From positions 682,001 to 746,000 of the forward strand of contig NZ_AP018685.1 in the NCBI RefSeq assembly GCF_002218045.2: DNA of 64,000 nt, in the 5' to 3' direction. Every line of letters starts with the position of its first letter. Position 1 is the first letter of the stretch. The notes beneath the pieces were generated by a model. The model saw only the letters and a program-made list of their open reading frames with translations, was not told the DNA's origin and did not search any database. The translations under genes were made by a program, and so were the position numbers. Shown piece by piece: positions 1-8,799 of the stretch. Origin of the DNA: Vibrio rumoiensis. Lineage in GTDB: Bacteria; Pseudomonadota; Gammaproteobacteria; Enterobacterales; Vibrionaceae.

Positions 1-55
1 AAATGGAACGCGCCATATTGCCAGAGCCGATAAAACTGATTTTACGTTGTTCCAT
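1..55 (-). CDS. proC: Pyrroline-5-carboxylate reductase, N-terminus only (window edge)
   Basis: The complement of the first 55 bases reads from an ATG at 55-53 as MEQRKISFIGSGNMARSI and runs off the window. This is the ProC start: a beta strand followed by the GxGNMA dinucleotide-binding loop. ProC makes L-proline from 1-pyrroline-5-carboxylate with NAD(P)H in the cytoplasm. It lies 96 bp downstream of yggS on the same strand, the usual yggS-proC pairing. Only 18 codons are visible, so nothing can be said about intactness. Confidence 0.85.
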   Translation of the reverse strand, partial: MEQRKISFIGSGNMARSI

Positions 56-151
56 ATTAGGTCATCCTATTTAATCTAAATCCATGGTCTTATAGTCTGA
101 GGCAAGTATACCGACTGAGTCATCATCACGCTTGTGCTTTGTACTCAAAAA

Positions 152-859
152 TCAGCCTCGGGCACCAAAAATAGCAGTACCGATACGAACCATCGTGCTT
201 CCCGCTTCAATCGCGGCTTGCATATCACCACTCATTCCCATCGAAAGTGTATCGATTTGAGGGTAGTGTGTTTTTAATGAGTCGTTTAACTCGGCCAATT
301 GCTGAAATGCGGCCAACTGCGCTGGGTAATCGGGGACATTTTCAGGAATTGACATCAACCCTCTTAATGTGAGGTTCGGTAAGTCATTTATCAACTTAGC
401 CAAGGCAAAAACTTGCTCATGATCGGTACCAGATTTCGAGCTTTCACCACTGGTATTCACCTGAATCAAAACTTGCAATGGCTTGTCGTTGGTACGCTGG
501 TCATTGAGTCGCTGCGCAATTTTTTCACGATCTACCGAGTGAACCCAATCAAAATTTTCTGCGATCGGTCGAGTTTTATTAGATTGAATGGGTCCAATGA
601 AGTGCCATTCAAGGTCACTGTGATTATAGTGTTGAGAAAAGTACTGTATTTTTTCAACGCCTTCTTGGACGTAGTTTTCGCCAAAACGTTTTTGTCCTGC
701 GGCAATGGCCTGTTCTAATGCGGCAATAGGCTTAGTTTTACTTACTGCTAGTAGGTGTACTGAGTTAGAATGGCGCCCATATTGTTGCTCAGCGGTACGA
801 ATCTGCTGATTAATTTGTTCAATGTTTTGTTGAATACTATTTTTATCAGAACACATCAT
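152..859 (-). CDS. yggS: YggS/PROSC family PLP homeostasis protein
   Basis: A 235-residue protein of the YggS/PLPBP family, which binds pyridoxal 5'-phosphate in an alanine-racemase-like TIM barrel and keeps vitamin B6 and amino-acid pools balanced. It has no known enzyme activity. The PLP lysine is K41 in the motif AVSKTKP, followed by FGENYVQE around residues 59-66, HFIGPIQSNK, and a C-terminal SMGMSGDMQAAIEAGSTMVR phosphate-binding segment. Two ATGs are adjacent at the start and either could be used; a GAAGAA purine tract precedes them. It is divergent from pilT with only 25 bp between the start codons, so the promoters must overlap the neighbouring genes. Probably cotranscribed with proC. 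Confidence 0.95.
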   Translation of the reverse strand: MMCSDKNSIQQNIEQINQQIRTAEQQYGRHSNSVHLLAVSKTKPIAALEQAIAAGQKRFGENYVQEGVEKIQYFSQHYNHSDLEWHFIGPIQSNKTRPIAENFDWVHSVDREKIAQRLNDQRTNDKPLQVLIQVNTSGESSKSGTDHEQVFALAKLINDLPNLTLRGLMSIPENVPDYPAQLAAFQQLAELNDSLKTHYPQIDTLSMGMSGDMQAAIEAGSTMVRIGTAIFGARG

Positions 860-884
860 AGTTTTTCTTCAATAAGGAATATAA

Positions 885-1934
885 ATGGATATTGCTGAGT
901 TATTGGAATTTAGTGTAAAGCATAATGCATCAGATCTACATCTTTCTGCTGGCGTTCCTCCAATCTTACGTATTGATGGCGACATCAGACAGTTGGAAAT
1001 GGCAGCTTTTACTCATTCAGATGTTCATGCATTAGTCTTTGATATTATGAACGATGCCCAGCGTAGCGAATTTGAAGAAAAACTAGAAATCGATTTTTCG
1101 TTTGAACTGCCAAATATTGGTCGCTTTCGTGTCAATGTTTTCAACCAATCTCGCGGCTGTGCGGCTGTATTTCGTACCATTCCGGTAGAAATTCCTTCAT
1201 TTGAAGATATTTCAGCACCCGAGATTTTCGAAAAAATTGCTAATTATGAAAAAGGCTTAGTGTTAGTGACTGGCCCAACCGGTTCAGGTAAATCAACAAC
1301 CTTAGCGGCGATGGTGGATTACATTAATCGTAATCACAAAAAGCATATTCTGACGATTGAAGATCCTATCGAATTTATTCACTCGAATAAAAAATGTTTG
1401 GTTAACCAACGCGAAGTTCACCGTGATACTCATAGCTTTGAAGCGTCTCTACGTTCGGCGTTACGTGAAGACCCTGATGTAATTTTGGTGGGGGAACTAC
1501 GTGATAAAGAAACCATCAGTTTGGCATTAACGGCTGCTGAAACTGGTCACTTAGTGTTTGGTACTTTGCATACCAGTTCTGCCGCTAAAACCATTGACCG
1601 TATTATTGATGTATTCCCAGGCACAGATAAAAACATGGTTCGTTCTATGTTATCGGAGTCTTTGCGTGCGGTGATTGCGCAGAAGTTATTAAAACGCGGT
1701 GGGGATGCCGGTGGGCGTATCGCTTGTCATGAAGTGATGATTGCCACTCCTGCTATTCGTAACCTGGTTCGTGAAGATAAAGTCGCTCAAATGTTATCGG
1801 TTATTCAAACTGGTTCAGCGATGGGGATGCAAACCATGGAGCAAGCGGCTCGACAGCTACTGATGCAAGGTTTAGTGAGTCAAGAAGAAGTTGAAAGCAA
1901 AATTGAAACCCTAGCGCCAACGTCGCCCTATTAA
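885..1934 (+). CDS. pilT: Type IV pilus retraction ATPase PilT
   Basis: A 349-residue hexameric GspE/PilT-family ATPase that depolymerises type IV pili at the inner-membrane base, powering twitching and DNA uptake. Visible motifs in order: an N-terminal PAS-like domain (about 1-100), Walker A GPTGSGKST at 130-138, the Asp box LTIEDPIEF at about 156-164, Walker B VILVGELRD at 199-207, the His box ending GTLHT at 226-230, and AIRNLVRE near residue 285. Length matches the family (about 345). An AAGGAA Shine-Dalgarno lies before the ATG. The stop is 15 bp before pilU, so the two are one operon, as is usual in Vibrio. Confidence 0.97.
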   Translation: MDIAELLEFSVKHNASDLHLSAGVPPILRIDGDIRQLEMAAFTHSDVHALVFDIMNDAQRSEFEEKLEIDFSFELPNIGRFRVNVFNQSRGCAAVFRTIPVEIPSFEDISAPEIFEKIANYEKGLVLVTGPTGSGKSTTLAAMVDYINRNHKKHILTIEDPIEFIHSNKKCLVNQREVHRDTHSFEASLRSALREDPDVILVGELRDKETISLALTAAETGHLVFGTLHTSSAAKTIDRIIDVFPGTDKNMVRSMLSESLRAVIAQKLLKRGGDAGGRIACHEVMIATPAIRNLVREDKVAQMLSVIQTGSAMGMQTMEQAARQLLMQGLVSQEEVESKIETLAPTSPY

Positions 1935-1949
1935 TCCAAAGGAAACCGT

Positions 1950-3056
1950 ATGCAACTTTCTCAAGTACTCGAAATCATGGTGTCATCCAAAGCGTCGGAC
2001 ATTTATTTGACGGTTGGTGCGTCATGTTTGTTTCGCATTGATGGTGAGCTTAAAGCACATGGTGATCCATTAGATAAAGGTGGAGTAGAAGCCTTATTAT
2101 TTGAAATGATGGATAACGAAAGACGCCAAGAGTACCAATCTACTCATGAAGCAAATTTTGCCATTACGCATGGAGAAGGGCGTTTTCGTGTCAGTGCTTT
2201 TTTCCAGAGAGAGTTACCAGGGGCGGTTATTCGTCGAATTGAAACACGTATCCCGAGTATGGAAGAGCTACATTTACCTGAAGTGCTAAAAGAACTGTCG
2301 ACAGCAAAGCGTGGTTTAGTGCTGGTGGTCGGTGCTACGGGGTCAGGTAAATCGACGTCGATGGCGGCGATGACGGGTTATCGTAACTTAAACAAAACTG
2401 GTCATATATTGACAGTGGAAGATCCGATAGAGTTTGTTCATGAACACAAAAAATGTATTGTTACTCAGCGTGAAGTTGGCCTAGATACAGAAAGTTATGA
2501 TGTGGCACTGAAGAACTCTTTACGCCAAGCACCAGACATGATTTTAATTGGTGAGATCCGTAGCCGAGAAACTATGGAATATGCTATGACGTTTGCTGAA
2601 ACTGGTCACTTGTGTATGGCAACCTTGCATGCCAATAATGCTAACCAAGCGTTAGAGCGCATTTTGCACTTAGTGCCGAAAGAGCAAAAAGAACAATTCT
2701 TGTTTGATTTATCTTTGAACCTGAAAGGGGTGGTTGCCCAGCAACTTGTACGAGATAAGTATGGCAATGGTCGCCATGGTGTTTTTGAAGTGCTACTTAA
2801 TACGCCACGCGTGTCAGATTTAATCCGTCGTGGCGAATTGCACGGGCTAAAATCGACGATGCTAAAATCGGGTGAAAGTGGCATGCAAACCTTTGACCAA
2901 GCACTATTTAAGTTGATCATCGAAGACAAGATCACCGAAGAGGACGCGTTCCACAGTGCCGACTCGGCCAACGATCTACGCTTGATGCTGAAGTCGCACA
3001 GCAGCGACACCAGTGGCAGCAGTGCACTCAGCGGTATACGTATCGATATGGATTAA
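1950..3056 (+). CDS. pilU: PilT-dependent retraction ATPase PilU
   Basis: A 368-residue PilT paralogue that assists retraction under load together with PilT. Walker A is GATGSGKST at 128-136, the Asp box LTVEDPIEF is near 154-162, Walker B is MILIGEIRS, and the His box ends ATLHANN. The ATPase core is followed by a Ser/Asp-rich tail of about 25 residues typical of PilU rather than PilT. The AAAGGAAACC Shine-Dalgarno sits in the 15-bp gap after pilT. The last 40 codons are noticeably more GC-rich than the rest of the gene, with no sign of frame change. A terminator follows within 60 bp. Confidence 0.96.
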   Translation: MQLSQVLEIMVSSKASDIYLTVGASCLFRIDGELKAHGDPLDKGGVEALLFEMMDNERRQEYQSTHEANFAITHGEGRFRVSAFFQRELPGAVIRRIETRIPSMEELHLPEVLKELSTAKRGLVLVVGATGSGKSTSMAAMTGYRNLNKTGHILTVEDPIEFVHEHKKCIVTQREVGLDTESYDVALKNSLRQAPDMILIGEIRSRETMEYAMTFAETGHLCMATLHANNANQALERILHLVPKEQKEQFLFDLSLNLKGVVAQQLVRDKYGNGRHGVFEVLLNTPRVSDLIRRGELHGLKSTMLKSGESGMQTFDQALFKLIIEDKITEEDAFHSADSANDLRLMLKSHSSDTSGSSALSGIRIDMD

Positions 3057-3084
3057 GTTCTTCACACTTGCTGAGACATAAAGA

Positions 3085-3114
3085 AACGGAGTGAGAAATC
3101 ACCCCGTTTTTTGT
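3085..3114 (+). terminator. Rho-independent terminator after pilTU
   Basis: The stem ACGG-GTGA / TCAC-CCGT, with one mismatch and a GAAA loop, is followed by six T. It ends the pilT-pilU transcript before the convergent lipoprotein gene. Confidence 0.8.
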
Positions 3115-3134
3115 TGCTTAAACTTCAGTCAGAC

Positions 3135-4115
3135 TTAATACATGTCGTCGGTCATTTCGTCTTCTGGTTGATAGGTGCCTTGAATTTCTAGTGTTTTATA
3201 TATGATGTCAGCAGCGTAGTTTGAACCAGAAAGGATAGCTAAAGAGTATTCACAGGTGTTATGAGAACCTCTCAACTCATAAACACCAATTTTTGAACCT
3301 ACAGTGACATACTGAACATCATCATAGCCCACGGGATGTTCAATTTTCTTCAAACCATTTAGTTCAAAAATCACATCAACATCACTTTCTGAGCCAACAA
3401 TCAAAGCATTCACATCAGAAACATTTTCATCTATGCTGCCGCTTAGTGTATCCACGACAGTTTGAGCCGTTTCATTTTTATAGGTTTGATTGATTTGCTG
3501 GAAGGTAGCAAATGCAGTATCCATTGTCTCTTGATATAGAGCTTGTTTGGTTTGCGGTACGGCAAGAATTTCAGGTGAGTAAGTCCATTCTCCTTTAATG
3601 CCAGACTCTGGTTGGCCGACTTTCCAGCGAGCGTTAGTATCTTGGTAAGAAGGTTTATTTATAATTGTTGCGTAGCCACCATTGCCATCATCGATGAGAT
3701 GGTCTGCGAAAGTATAATCCCCTTGCCCATCTGGCTGTATGTGTTCAACGACTTGTGTCACTGAATCATTACCACAGCGTACACGCGCACGAAGGTTAGT
3801 GCGTAGTTTGTCACTTTCTAGGTCATAAGGCTGAGTTACTTTGCCTAAGGTTGCTATTGCTACATTTAATTCATCAACATCTGTTTGGTCTATCGCTTTA
3901 AAGAAAGGAATACCGCCATCAAAAGTATAAGTTTCACCCACGACAGCATCATCATCTACGGTACTTGGGTCTTTACCTGCATAGAGTTCATCTAAAATAA
4001 CGATGTCACTATCATTAGAGCTTTTATCATTAGAATCACTATTACAACCAGTTAATCCGCTTGCCGCGAAAACAGCGGCACATAAAACGACAGATTTTTT
4101 TACTGAAAAGCGCAT
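3135..4115 (-). CDS. Predicted secreted lipoprotein, function unknown
   Basis: I do not recognise the family. The reading frame is open further upstream (to 4172), but the convincing start is the ATG at 4115, preceded by AAGGATTTAAG. From there the protein has 326 residues. It begins with a lipoprotein signal (MRFSVKKS, hydrophobic stretch, lipobox LTGC with the acylated cysteine at 24), then a Ser/Asn/Asp-rich linker typical of proteins released past the inner membrane. The Asp after the Cys region is not directly at +2 (that is Asn), so outer-membrane delivery is likely. The mature part is acidic, has two later cysteines (CGND, NTCEY) that could pair, and no repeats. It sits alone between pilU and ruvX with terminators on both sides, so it is probably monocistronic and may be lineage-specific. 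Confidence 0.75.
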   Translation of the reverse strand: MRFSVKKSVVLCAAVFAASGLTGCNSDSNDKSSNDSDIVILDELYAGKDPSTVDDDAVVGETYTFDGGIPFFKAIDQTDVDELNVAIATLGKVTQPYDLESDKLRTNLRARVRCGNDSVTQVVEHIQPDGQGDYTFADHLIDDGNGGYATIINKPSYQDTNARWKVGQPESGIKGEWTYSPEILAVPQTKQALYQETMDTAFATFQQINQTYKNETAQTVVDTLSGSIDENVSDVNALIVGSESDVDVIFELNGLKKIEHPVGYDDVQYVTVGSKIGVYELRGSHNTCEYSLAILSGSNYAADIIYKTLEIQGTYQPEDEMTDDMY

Positions 4116-4191
4116 CTTAAATCCTTTTTTTATATTACTAGATAAGCAATATCGTATGTTATAACATAACACCTAGAGTTGAGCAACGGTC

Positions 4192-4226
4192 AAAAAAACG
4201 CCCCCACAACCTAAGTTGCGGGGGCG
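4192..4226 (-). terminator. Terminator of the gshB-yqgE-ruvX transcript
   Basis: On the minus strand a strong GC stem (CGCCCCC...GGGGGCG, with extra pairs CGCAACTTAGGTTG inside) is followed by seven T. It lies 30 bp beyond the ruvX stop. Confidence 0.9.
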
Positions 4227-4256
4227 AATGTTATGTTCTAGGTTTTAGCCGAAAAC

Positions 4257-4682
4257 CTAATCCCACATATTCTCAAACCAACTCTCTAAGATCACTACTG
4301 CAGATTGGCAGTCGACGTTGCCTTTGGTCAGAGCTTTGTAGCCGCCCATTGAAAATAGCTCGGCGCGCGCCTCTTGAGTCGAAAGACGTTCATCATGCAA
4401 CTCGACTTTTACTCCGAAGCGGCCATGTAGGCGGTTAGCAAATTTGCGTGCTCGAGTCGTGATATCGGTAAGATCTTTGCCTTGCATATCGGTCGGTAAA
4501 CCCACGACGACTAAGTCTGGTTGCCATTCTTTAATTTGTTTTTCGATGTCTTCCCATTTTGGAATGCCATCTTGAGCTTTAAAAGCTTTGAGAGGTGAGG
4601 CGGTGCCAGTAATGGTTTGGCCTATGGCGCTCCCGATGCTTTTGGTGCCGTAATCGAATGCCATGATGGTTTGGTTGGACAT
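4257..4682 (-). CDS. ruvX: Putative pre-16S rRNA nuclease / Holliday junction resolvase-like YqgF
   Basis: A 141-residue RNase H-fold protein of the YqgF/RuvX family, implicated in 5' processing of 16S rRNA; resolvase activity has also been proposed. Acidic catalytic residues are visible at D10 ([10 protein letters not shown]), E98 in HDERLS (96-101) and D124 in GNVDCQSA. The [11 protein letters not shown] segment is the conserved central strand and loop. It follows yqgE with a 33-bp gap, the conserved yqgE-yqgF pair. Length is normal (E. coli 138). Confidence 0.95.
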   Translation of the reverse strand: MSNQTIMAFDYGTKSIGSAIGQTITGTASPLKAFKAQDGIPKWEDIEKQIKEWQPDLVVVGLPTDMQGKDLTDITTRARKFANRLHGRFGVKVELHDERLSTQEARAELFSMGGYKALTKGNVDCQSAVVILESWFENMWD

Positions 4683-4715
4683 GATGTTTCTCTATAAGTG
4701 TAATTATCGCGAAGC

Positions 4716-5279
4716 TTAAGCGTGACCGGCATCGCCAGATAGCTGTGAAACGCTGATCCCAAGTAATTGTACTGCTTTTTTCCAGCGAAGATGAACGGGA
4801 GTATCAAACAGTATTTCTAGGTTAGCGGGGGCGGTTAGCCAAGCGTTATCCAATAATTCTTGTTCTAACTGACCTGAATCCCAGCCAGAATAACCAAGTG
4901 TAACAATAAAGTTTTTCGGCTCAGCTTCGGTGCCTAATACGGTTAGAATGTCTTTGGAAGTGGTCACTGCAAGTGCTTCAGTGATATCAATACTTGATTG
5001 ATAAGTATCTTTACGAGTATGTAAGACAAAACCACGGTCATTGGCGACAGGGCCACCGTTTAACACTGCGGCAGATAAGCTTTGTTGGCAAATTCTAGGG
5101 TGGACAGGTTGAACGTCAATTTGATTGAGCATATTACTAATATCAATACCGACAGGATCATTGATGATTAGCCCCATTGCGCCATCTTCATTGTGTTCGC
5201 AGATATAAATGACACTACGAGTAAAATGAGAGTCTTGCATACTCGGCATAGCAATCAAAAAGTGATCAGTTAGGTTCAT
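4716..5279 (-). CDS. yqgE: UPF0301 family protein YqgE
   Basis: A 187-residue protein of the UPF0301/YqgE (AlgH) family. The function is not firmly known; in Pseudomonas AlgH was linked to transcriptional control. Conserved pieces are [11 protein letters not shown] at the N-terminus, [20 protein letters not shown], and [20 protein letters not shown]. The frame opens four codons earlier at an ATG (5291), but the GGAGAGCAGG Shine-Dalgarno lies inside those codons and points to the ATG at 5279, which also matches the E. coli start. It lies between gshB and ruvX in a conserved operon. Confidence 0.93.
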   Translation of the reverse strand: MNLTDHFLIAMPSMQDSHFTRSVIYICEHNEDGAMGLIINDPVGIDISNMLNQIDVQPVHPRICQQSLSAAVLNGGPVANDRGFVLHTRKDTYQSSIDITEALAVTTSKDILTVLGTEAEPKNFIVTLGYSGWDSGQLEQELLDNAWLTAPANLEILFDTPVHLRWKKAVQLLGISVSQLSGDAGHA

Positions 5280-5355
5280 CCTGCTCTCCATAGGGAAAAA
5301 TTAAGCATGGCGACATAATTATCGCCATACTGATTTGCTTTACGGTGAATCAGGG

Positions 5356-6309
5356 CTATTTAGCCGCCTCAACACGTCGCTCAATGGCATCCATTAATTT
5401 ACCGGTAATTGAAATGTCAAATGCCGCTTCAATCTCTTTGATGCAGGTTGGGCTGGTAACATTGATTTCTGTTAACTTATCACCAATCACGTCAAGACCA
5501 ACGAAAATTAAGCCTTTTTCTTTTAATGTTGGTGCTACGGCTTGAGCAATCTTGAGATCGGTCTCGCTCAATGGACGTGCTTCACCACGACCACCGGCTG
5601 CCAGGTTGCCGCGTGTTTCACCTTTTGCGGGAATACGCGCTAAGCAGTAAGGCATTGGCTCGCCATCAACGACTAGAATGCGTTTGTCACCATTGCTAAT
5701 GTCTGGCACAAAAGTTTGCGCCATCGCGTAGTTTTGGCCGTGGTTGGTCAAGGTTTCGATAATAACGGAAACGTTAGGATCGTCTTGCTTAACCCGGAAA
5801 ATAGACGCACCGCCCATCCCATCAAGTGGTTTTAAAATGACATCGCCATGTTTTTCACGGAAGGCTTTAATTTTTTCAGCTTTACGGGTGACGAGCGTTG
5901 TTGGGGTCAGTTCTGGGAACCAAGCGGTAAATATTTTTTCATTGCAGTCACGTAAGCTTTGTGGCTTGTTGACGATAAGAGTGCCTTGTTCTTCAGCACG
6001 CTCAAGGATGTAAGTTGCGTAGATGTATTCGGTATCAAAAGGGGGATCTTTACGCATTAATACCGCATCAAGCTCTGATAGCTCGATCGATTGTTCTGAC
6101 GTGAATTCATACCATTTATTGGCATCTTCAAACAGGTTGACGATTTTGGTATCAGCTAGAGGTTTGCCTTGATCTAAATGAAGATCAGACATTTCCATGT
6201 AATGGATTTCCCAACCACGACGTTGGGCTTCTAGTAGCATTGCGAAGCTTGAATCTTTCTTAATGTTAATGGTTGAAATCGGGTCCATTACGATGCCAAT
6301 TTTCATCAT
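5356..6309 (-). CDS. gshB: Glutathione synthetase
   Basis: A 317-residue (316 from the second Met) ATP-grasp enzyme joining gamma-glutamylcysteine and glycine to form glutathione. Seen: the N-terminal KIGIVMDPI strand, the LMRKDPPFD substrate loop, ATP-grasp segments DVILKPLDGMGGASIF and RILVVDGEPMPYCLARIP, the flexible loop ETRGNLAAGGRGEARPL, and GLDVIGDKLTEINVTSPT with metal-binding acidic and Asn residues. Length equals E. coli GshB (316). It is upstream of yqgE-ruvX, the standard gshB-yqgE-yqgF order. Confidence 0.97.
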   Translation of the reverse strand: MMKIGIVMDPISTINIKKDSSFAMLLEAQRRGWEIHYMEMSDLHLDQGKPLADTKIVNLFEDANKWYEFTSEQSIELSELDAVLMRKDPPFDTEYIYATYILERAEEQGTLIVNKPQSLRDCNEKIFTAWFPELTPTTLVTRKAEKIKAFREKHGDVILKPLDGMGGASIFRVKQDDPNVSVIIETLTNHGQNYAMAQTFVPDISNGDKRILVVDGEPMPYCLARIPAKGETRGNLAAGGRGEARPLSETDLKIAQAVAPTLKEKGLIFVGLDVIGDKLTEINVTSPTCIKEIEAAFDISITGKLMDAIERRVEAAK

Positions 6310-6366
6310 TGATACTCCATAGTTGGCGAATTCATTAATACCAGCATGTGGTATGAAATTTGTGGA

Positions 6367-7098
6367 TTAACCTAGATCGCCAAAGCGAACTTGTAAGGCG
6401 GTAATTGCTGATAAGCCAGCGGTTTCGGTGCGTAGTACGCGTGGGCCTAATAGCGTTTCTTCAAATTGATATTGTTCCGTCATTTGAATTTCTTCATCAG
6501 ATAGCCCACCTTCTGGGCCAATCAATAAACGCACTTTACTGACAGGGGCCGGTAGCGTGTTAATTGAATATTTAGCTCTAGGGTGTAGGTTGAGCTTTAA
6601 TCCGTCGTAATCTTCAGCGCACCATTGCTCTAACTGCATGAGAGGGCGAACAGTTGGCACGATATTACGACCACATTGTTCACAGGCGGCAATGGCGATT
6701 TTTTGCCATTGTTGCAGTTTTTTCTCGAAGCGATCGGCATTGAGTTTCACGCCACAACGTTCTGAAATTAATGGTGTAATGGTGTTTACCCCAAGCTCGA
6801 CCGCTTTTTGGATGGTGAATTCCATTTTATCGCCACGAGAGATAACTTGTCCAAGGTGAAGATTTAATGGGGATTCAACACTTCGTTCAATTCTTTCTGT
6901 AACTTCAACGGTGACATTTTTTTTTGATACTGCAGAGATGACGGCTGGGAATTCCGCGCCAAAGCCATCAAATAATAGGACTTCTTGCCCTTGAGTCATA
7001 CGCAGTACTCGACCAACATGACCTGCTGCATCTTCAGATAAGTGGATTTCCCCTAACTGTTCAATGGCTTCGGGGTGGTAAATTCTTGGGATTCTCAT
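6367..7098 (-). CDS. rsmE: 16S rRNA (uracil1498-N3)-methyltransferase
   Basis: A 243-residue SPOUT-class methyltransferase that methylates N3 of U1498 in 16S rRNA within the 30S subunit. The N-terminal PUA-like domain (about 1-70) is followed by the knotted SPOUT domain. The SAM-binding signature [10 protein letters not shown] is at 191-200, and the C-terminal [16 protein letters not shown] motif closes the knot. The gene is 57 bp upstream of gshB on the same strand, matching the rsmE-gshB order of enteric bacteria. Confidence 0.96.
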   Translation of the reverse strand: MRIPRIYHPEAIEQLGEIHLSEDAAGHVGRVLRMTQGQEVLLFDGFGAEFPAVISAVSKKNVTVEVTERIERSVESPLNLHLGQVISRGDKMEFTIQKAVELGVNTITPLISERCGVKLNADRFEKKLQQWQKIAIAACEQCGRNIVPTVRPLMQLEQWCAEDYDGLKLNLHPRAKYSINTLPAPVSKVRLLIGPEGGLSDEEIQMTEQYQFEETLLGPRVLRTETAGLSAITALQVRFGDLG

Positions 7099-7167
7099 GT
7101 AATGACCTGTGTAAGGTTTAACGCTTTTCTTAACATGGATGTTTTTAGGCTAAAAAACAAGGGGTCA

Positions 7168-7193
7168 GTGAAAGTTATAGCCTTAACTTTCAC
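7168..7193. repeat. Perfect 9-bp hairpin between the GGDEF gene and rsmE
   Basis: GTGAAAGTT and AACTTTCAC flank an 8-base loop. On the minus strand a six-T run follows ten bases after the stem, so it could be a weak terminator for the PAS-GGDEF gene. The distance makes this uncertain, and an operator is the alternative. Confidence 0.4.
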
Positions 7194-7250
7194 GTCTATT
7201 ACGATAAATATTTTTACTATGTGCTGAGGTGAGTGGGGCGGGTACTGGCG

Positions 7251-8138
7251 TTAGTCTTTGACGATGATTTGATTGCGGCCTTGATGTTTCGCGAGATAGA
7301 GCGCTTCATCGGCACGGACATAGCTTAAATCGATCTTCTCATCTTGTTGAATTTGCGTCACGCCCATTGAGACAGTGCAACGAATTCTTAATGGTTCAAC
7401 GTTTTCTTTGACCGGTATAATAAAATGATTATTTTCGATTGATGCGCGTAGCGATTCTAAACGAGCCATGACCTGTTGAATGGAATTTGAACGAATCAGC
7501 AGGATAAACTCTTCACCACCGAGACGAGCCAGATAATCATTCACTCCAACGAAGCCTTGTAGCAGTTCGGCGAATTGCTGTAAGGTTTTATCGCCAGCTA
7601 AGTGACCATAAGTATCATTCACTTTTTTAAAGTAATCGATGTCGACGATCGCAATGAAAAACTCTTTTGCAATGCCGTTATGGTGTAATTGAGTGATTTT
7701 ATCAATGATATAACGACGATTATGCAATTGAGTTAACGGATCTTGTTCTGCTAATTTTTTTAAGCGGCGCTGCTTGTTAACGGTATCCGTCACAATGCTA
7801 ATAAAGGTACAAAGAGCTTTTTGGCCTTTCCAGTTTATCAACTTATCTATGATTTCAACCATTACGGGATTACCGAGTAAATCGGTATGAGCGATCACTT
7901 TGGGTTCCGTTTGTTGTTTTGCGAAGGCTTGCTTATAACGGACTCGTGCATCTTCCCTTTCTTCTGGGTTAATCAGCACCATTAATGATTCCATATCTAG
8001 TATTTGATCTGCACTTTTTAACCCACTAAAGCGAGCAAAGGCGTCATTAGCGTAGAGTGGCTTGAAGTCAATATGAATCACGCATGGATTAGGGTGAATC
8101 TCGAGTATGTGTTGATATTCATTCATGGCGGTGGTCAT
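7251..8138 (-). CDS. PAS-GGDEF diguanylate cyclase
   Basis: A 295-residue soluble protein with an N-terminal PAS domain (about 8-118; YANDAFARFSGL is the typical PAS helix) and a C-terminal GGDEF domain (about 130-295). The signature is intact as GGEEF at 207-211, with DPLTQLHNRR at 133-142 and the metal-binding DIDYFKKVNDTYGH. It should therefore make cyclic di-GMP from two GTP. The product-inhibition I-site (RxxD five residues before GGEEF) is GVND here, lacking the Arg, so feedback control is probably lost. The PAS ligand cannot be predicted. It sits between sprT and rsmE, the slot held by endA in E. coli. It has its own 67-bp upstream gap and may be transcribed alone. Confidence 0.93.
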   Translation of the reverse strand: MTTAMNEYQHILEIHPNPCVIHIDFKPLYANDAFARFSGLKSADQILDMESLMVLINPEEREDARVRYKQAFAKQQTEPKVIAHTDLLGNPVMVEIIDKLINWKGQKALCTFISIVTDTVNKQRRLKKLAEQDPLTQLHNRRYIIDKITQLHHNGIAKEFFIAIVDIDYFKKVNDTYGHLAGDKTLQQFAELLQGFVGVNDYLARLGGEEFILLIRSNSIQQVMARLESLRASIENNHFIIPVKENVEPLRIRCTVSMGVTQIQQDEKIDLSYVRADEALYLAKHQGRNQIIVKD

Positions 8139-8206
8139 AGTATTACTTCGAAGAAAGCGGGATGATTTATGGCATAATCATAAACTAATATGAGGTACTT
8201 TATTGG

Positions 8207-8728
8207 TCATAGATCATTTTTTTGGTTTTTAATATCTCTAATTAATTGAGTACCACATAACAAACAATGATAACGAGTTTGTTTGCGCTGTACTTTATTA
8301 TGTCGACGAATCGATAATTGGTGAATTTTGCATTGGCATTGATACTGAAATGTCTTGCCTTGCACTGAGGTAATATCGAATGCGTGATAAGTTTTAGGTG
8401 GGCAATGAAAAATATTGGTCATAACATGACACCATTCTTTGCCATGAGGTCTTACTCGGCCAAATTGATGGTGAGTGATGAGGTGAGCCAACTCATGGGG
8501 AATCACTTGTTCAATGAAAGCCTGTTGATTTTCGATTAATAAGGTCGGGTTTAATCGTATTTGCCATTGCTGAAGATAGGCTTTTCCTGCTGCTTTACCG
8601 CGTACTTTGAACGATAACTCTGGCGTTGGGAATGCGCATTCAAAGGCTAACTCCGCTTGTTTGAGATGATGGCTAAGACTGTCTTCCAGTTGATTGATTA
8701 AATCTTGAGGAATAAGGATGGCTGACAC
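8207..8728 (-). CDS. sprT: SprT family zinc metalloprotease-like protein
   Basis: A 173-residue SprT-family protein. The zinc-protease signature HELAH is at 78-82 with a following HH. The C-terminal zinc-ribbon cysteines are seen as YQCQC and CLLCG. The family resembles the protease core of eukaryotic Spartan, but the bacterial role is poorly known. The LNPTLLIEN segment is the conserved pre-motif helix. Length is close to E. coli SprT (165). The stop is 68 bp upstream of the PAS-GGDEF start. Confidence 0.93.
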   Translation of the reverse strand: MSAILIPQDLINQLEDSLSHHLKQAELAFECAFPTPELSFKVRGKAAGKAYLQQWQIRLNPTLLIENQQAFIEQVIPHELAHLITHHQFGRVRPHGKEWCHVMTNIFHCPPKTYHAFDITSVQGKTFQYQCQCKIHQLSIRRHNKVQRKQTRYHCLLCGTQLIRDIKNQKNDL

Positions 8729-8742
8729 AATAACTCTCTATA

Positions 8743-8767
8743 AAAACGGATCCCATGAGGGATCCGA
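8743..8767 (-). terminator. Terminator after the DUF2189-type gene
   Basis: The hairpin CGGATCC-CATGA-GGATCCG is followed on the minus strand by a short T run. It lies 33 bp past the membrane-protein stop and just upstream of sprT. Confidence 0.65.
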
Positions 8768-8799
8768 ATGTTAATGGAGAATAGTGTGATATGCCATCA

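Noticed and set aside
2606..3010. 134-codon frame antisense to pilU
   Set aside because: Basic, Ser/Cys-rich shadow of the PilU coding sequence without a ribosome site.
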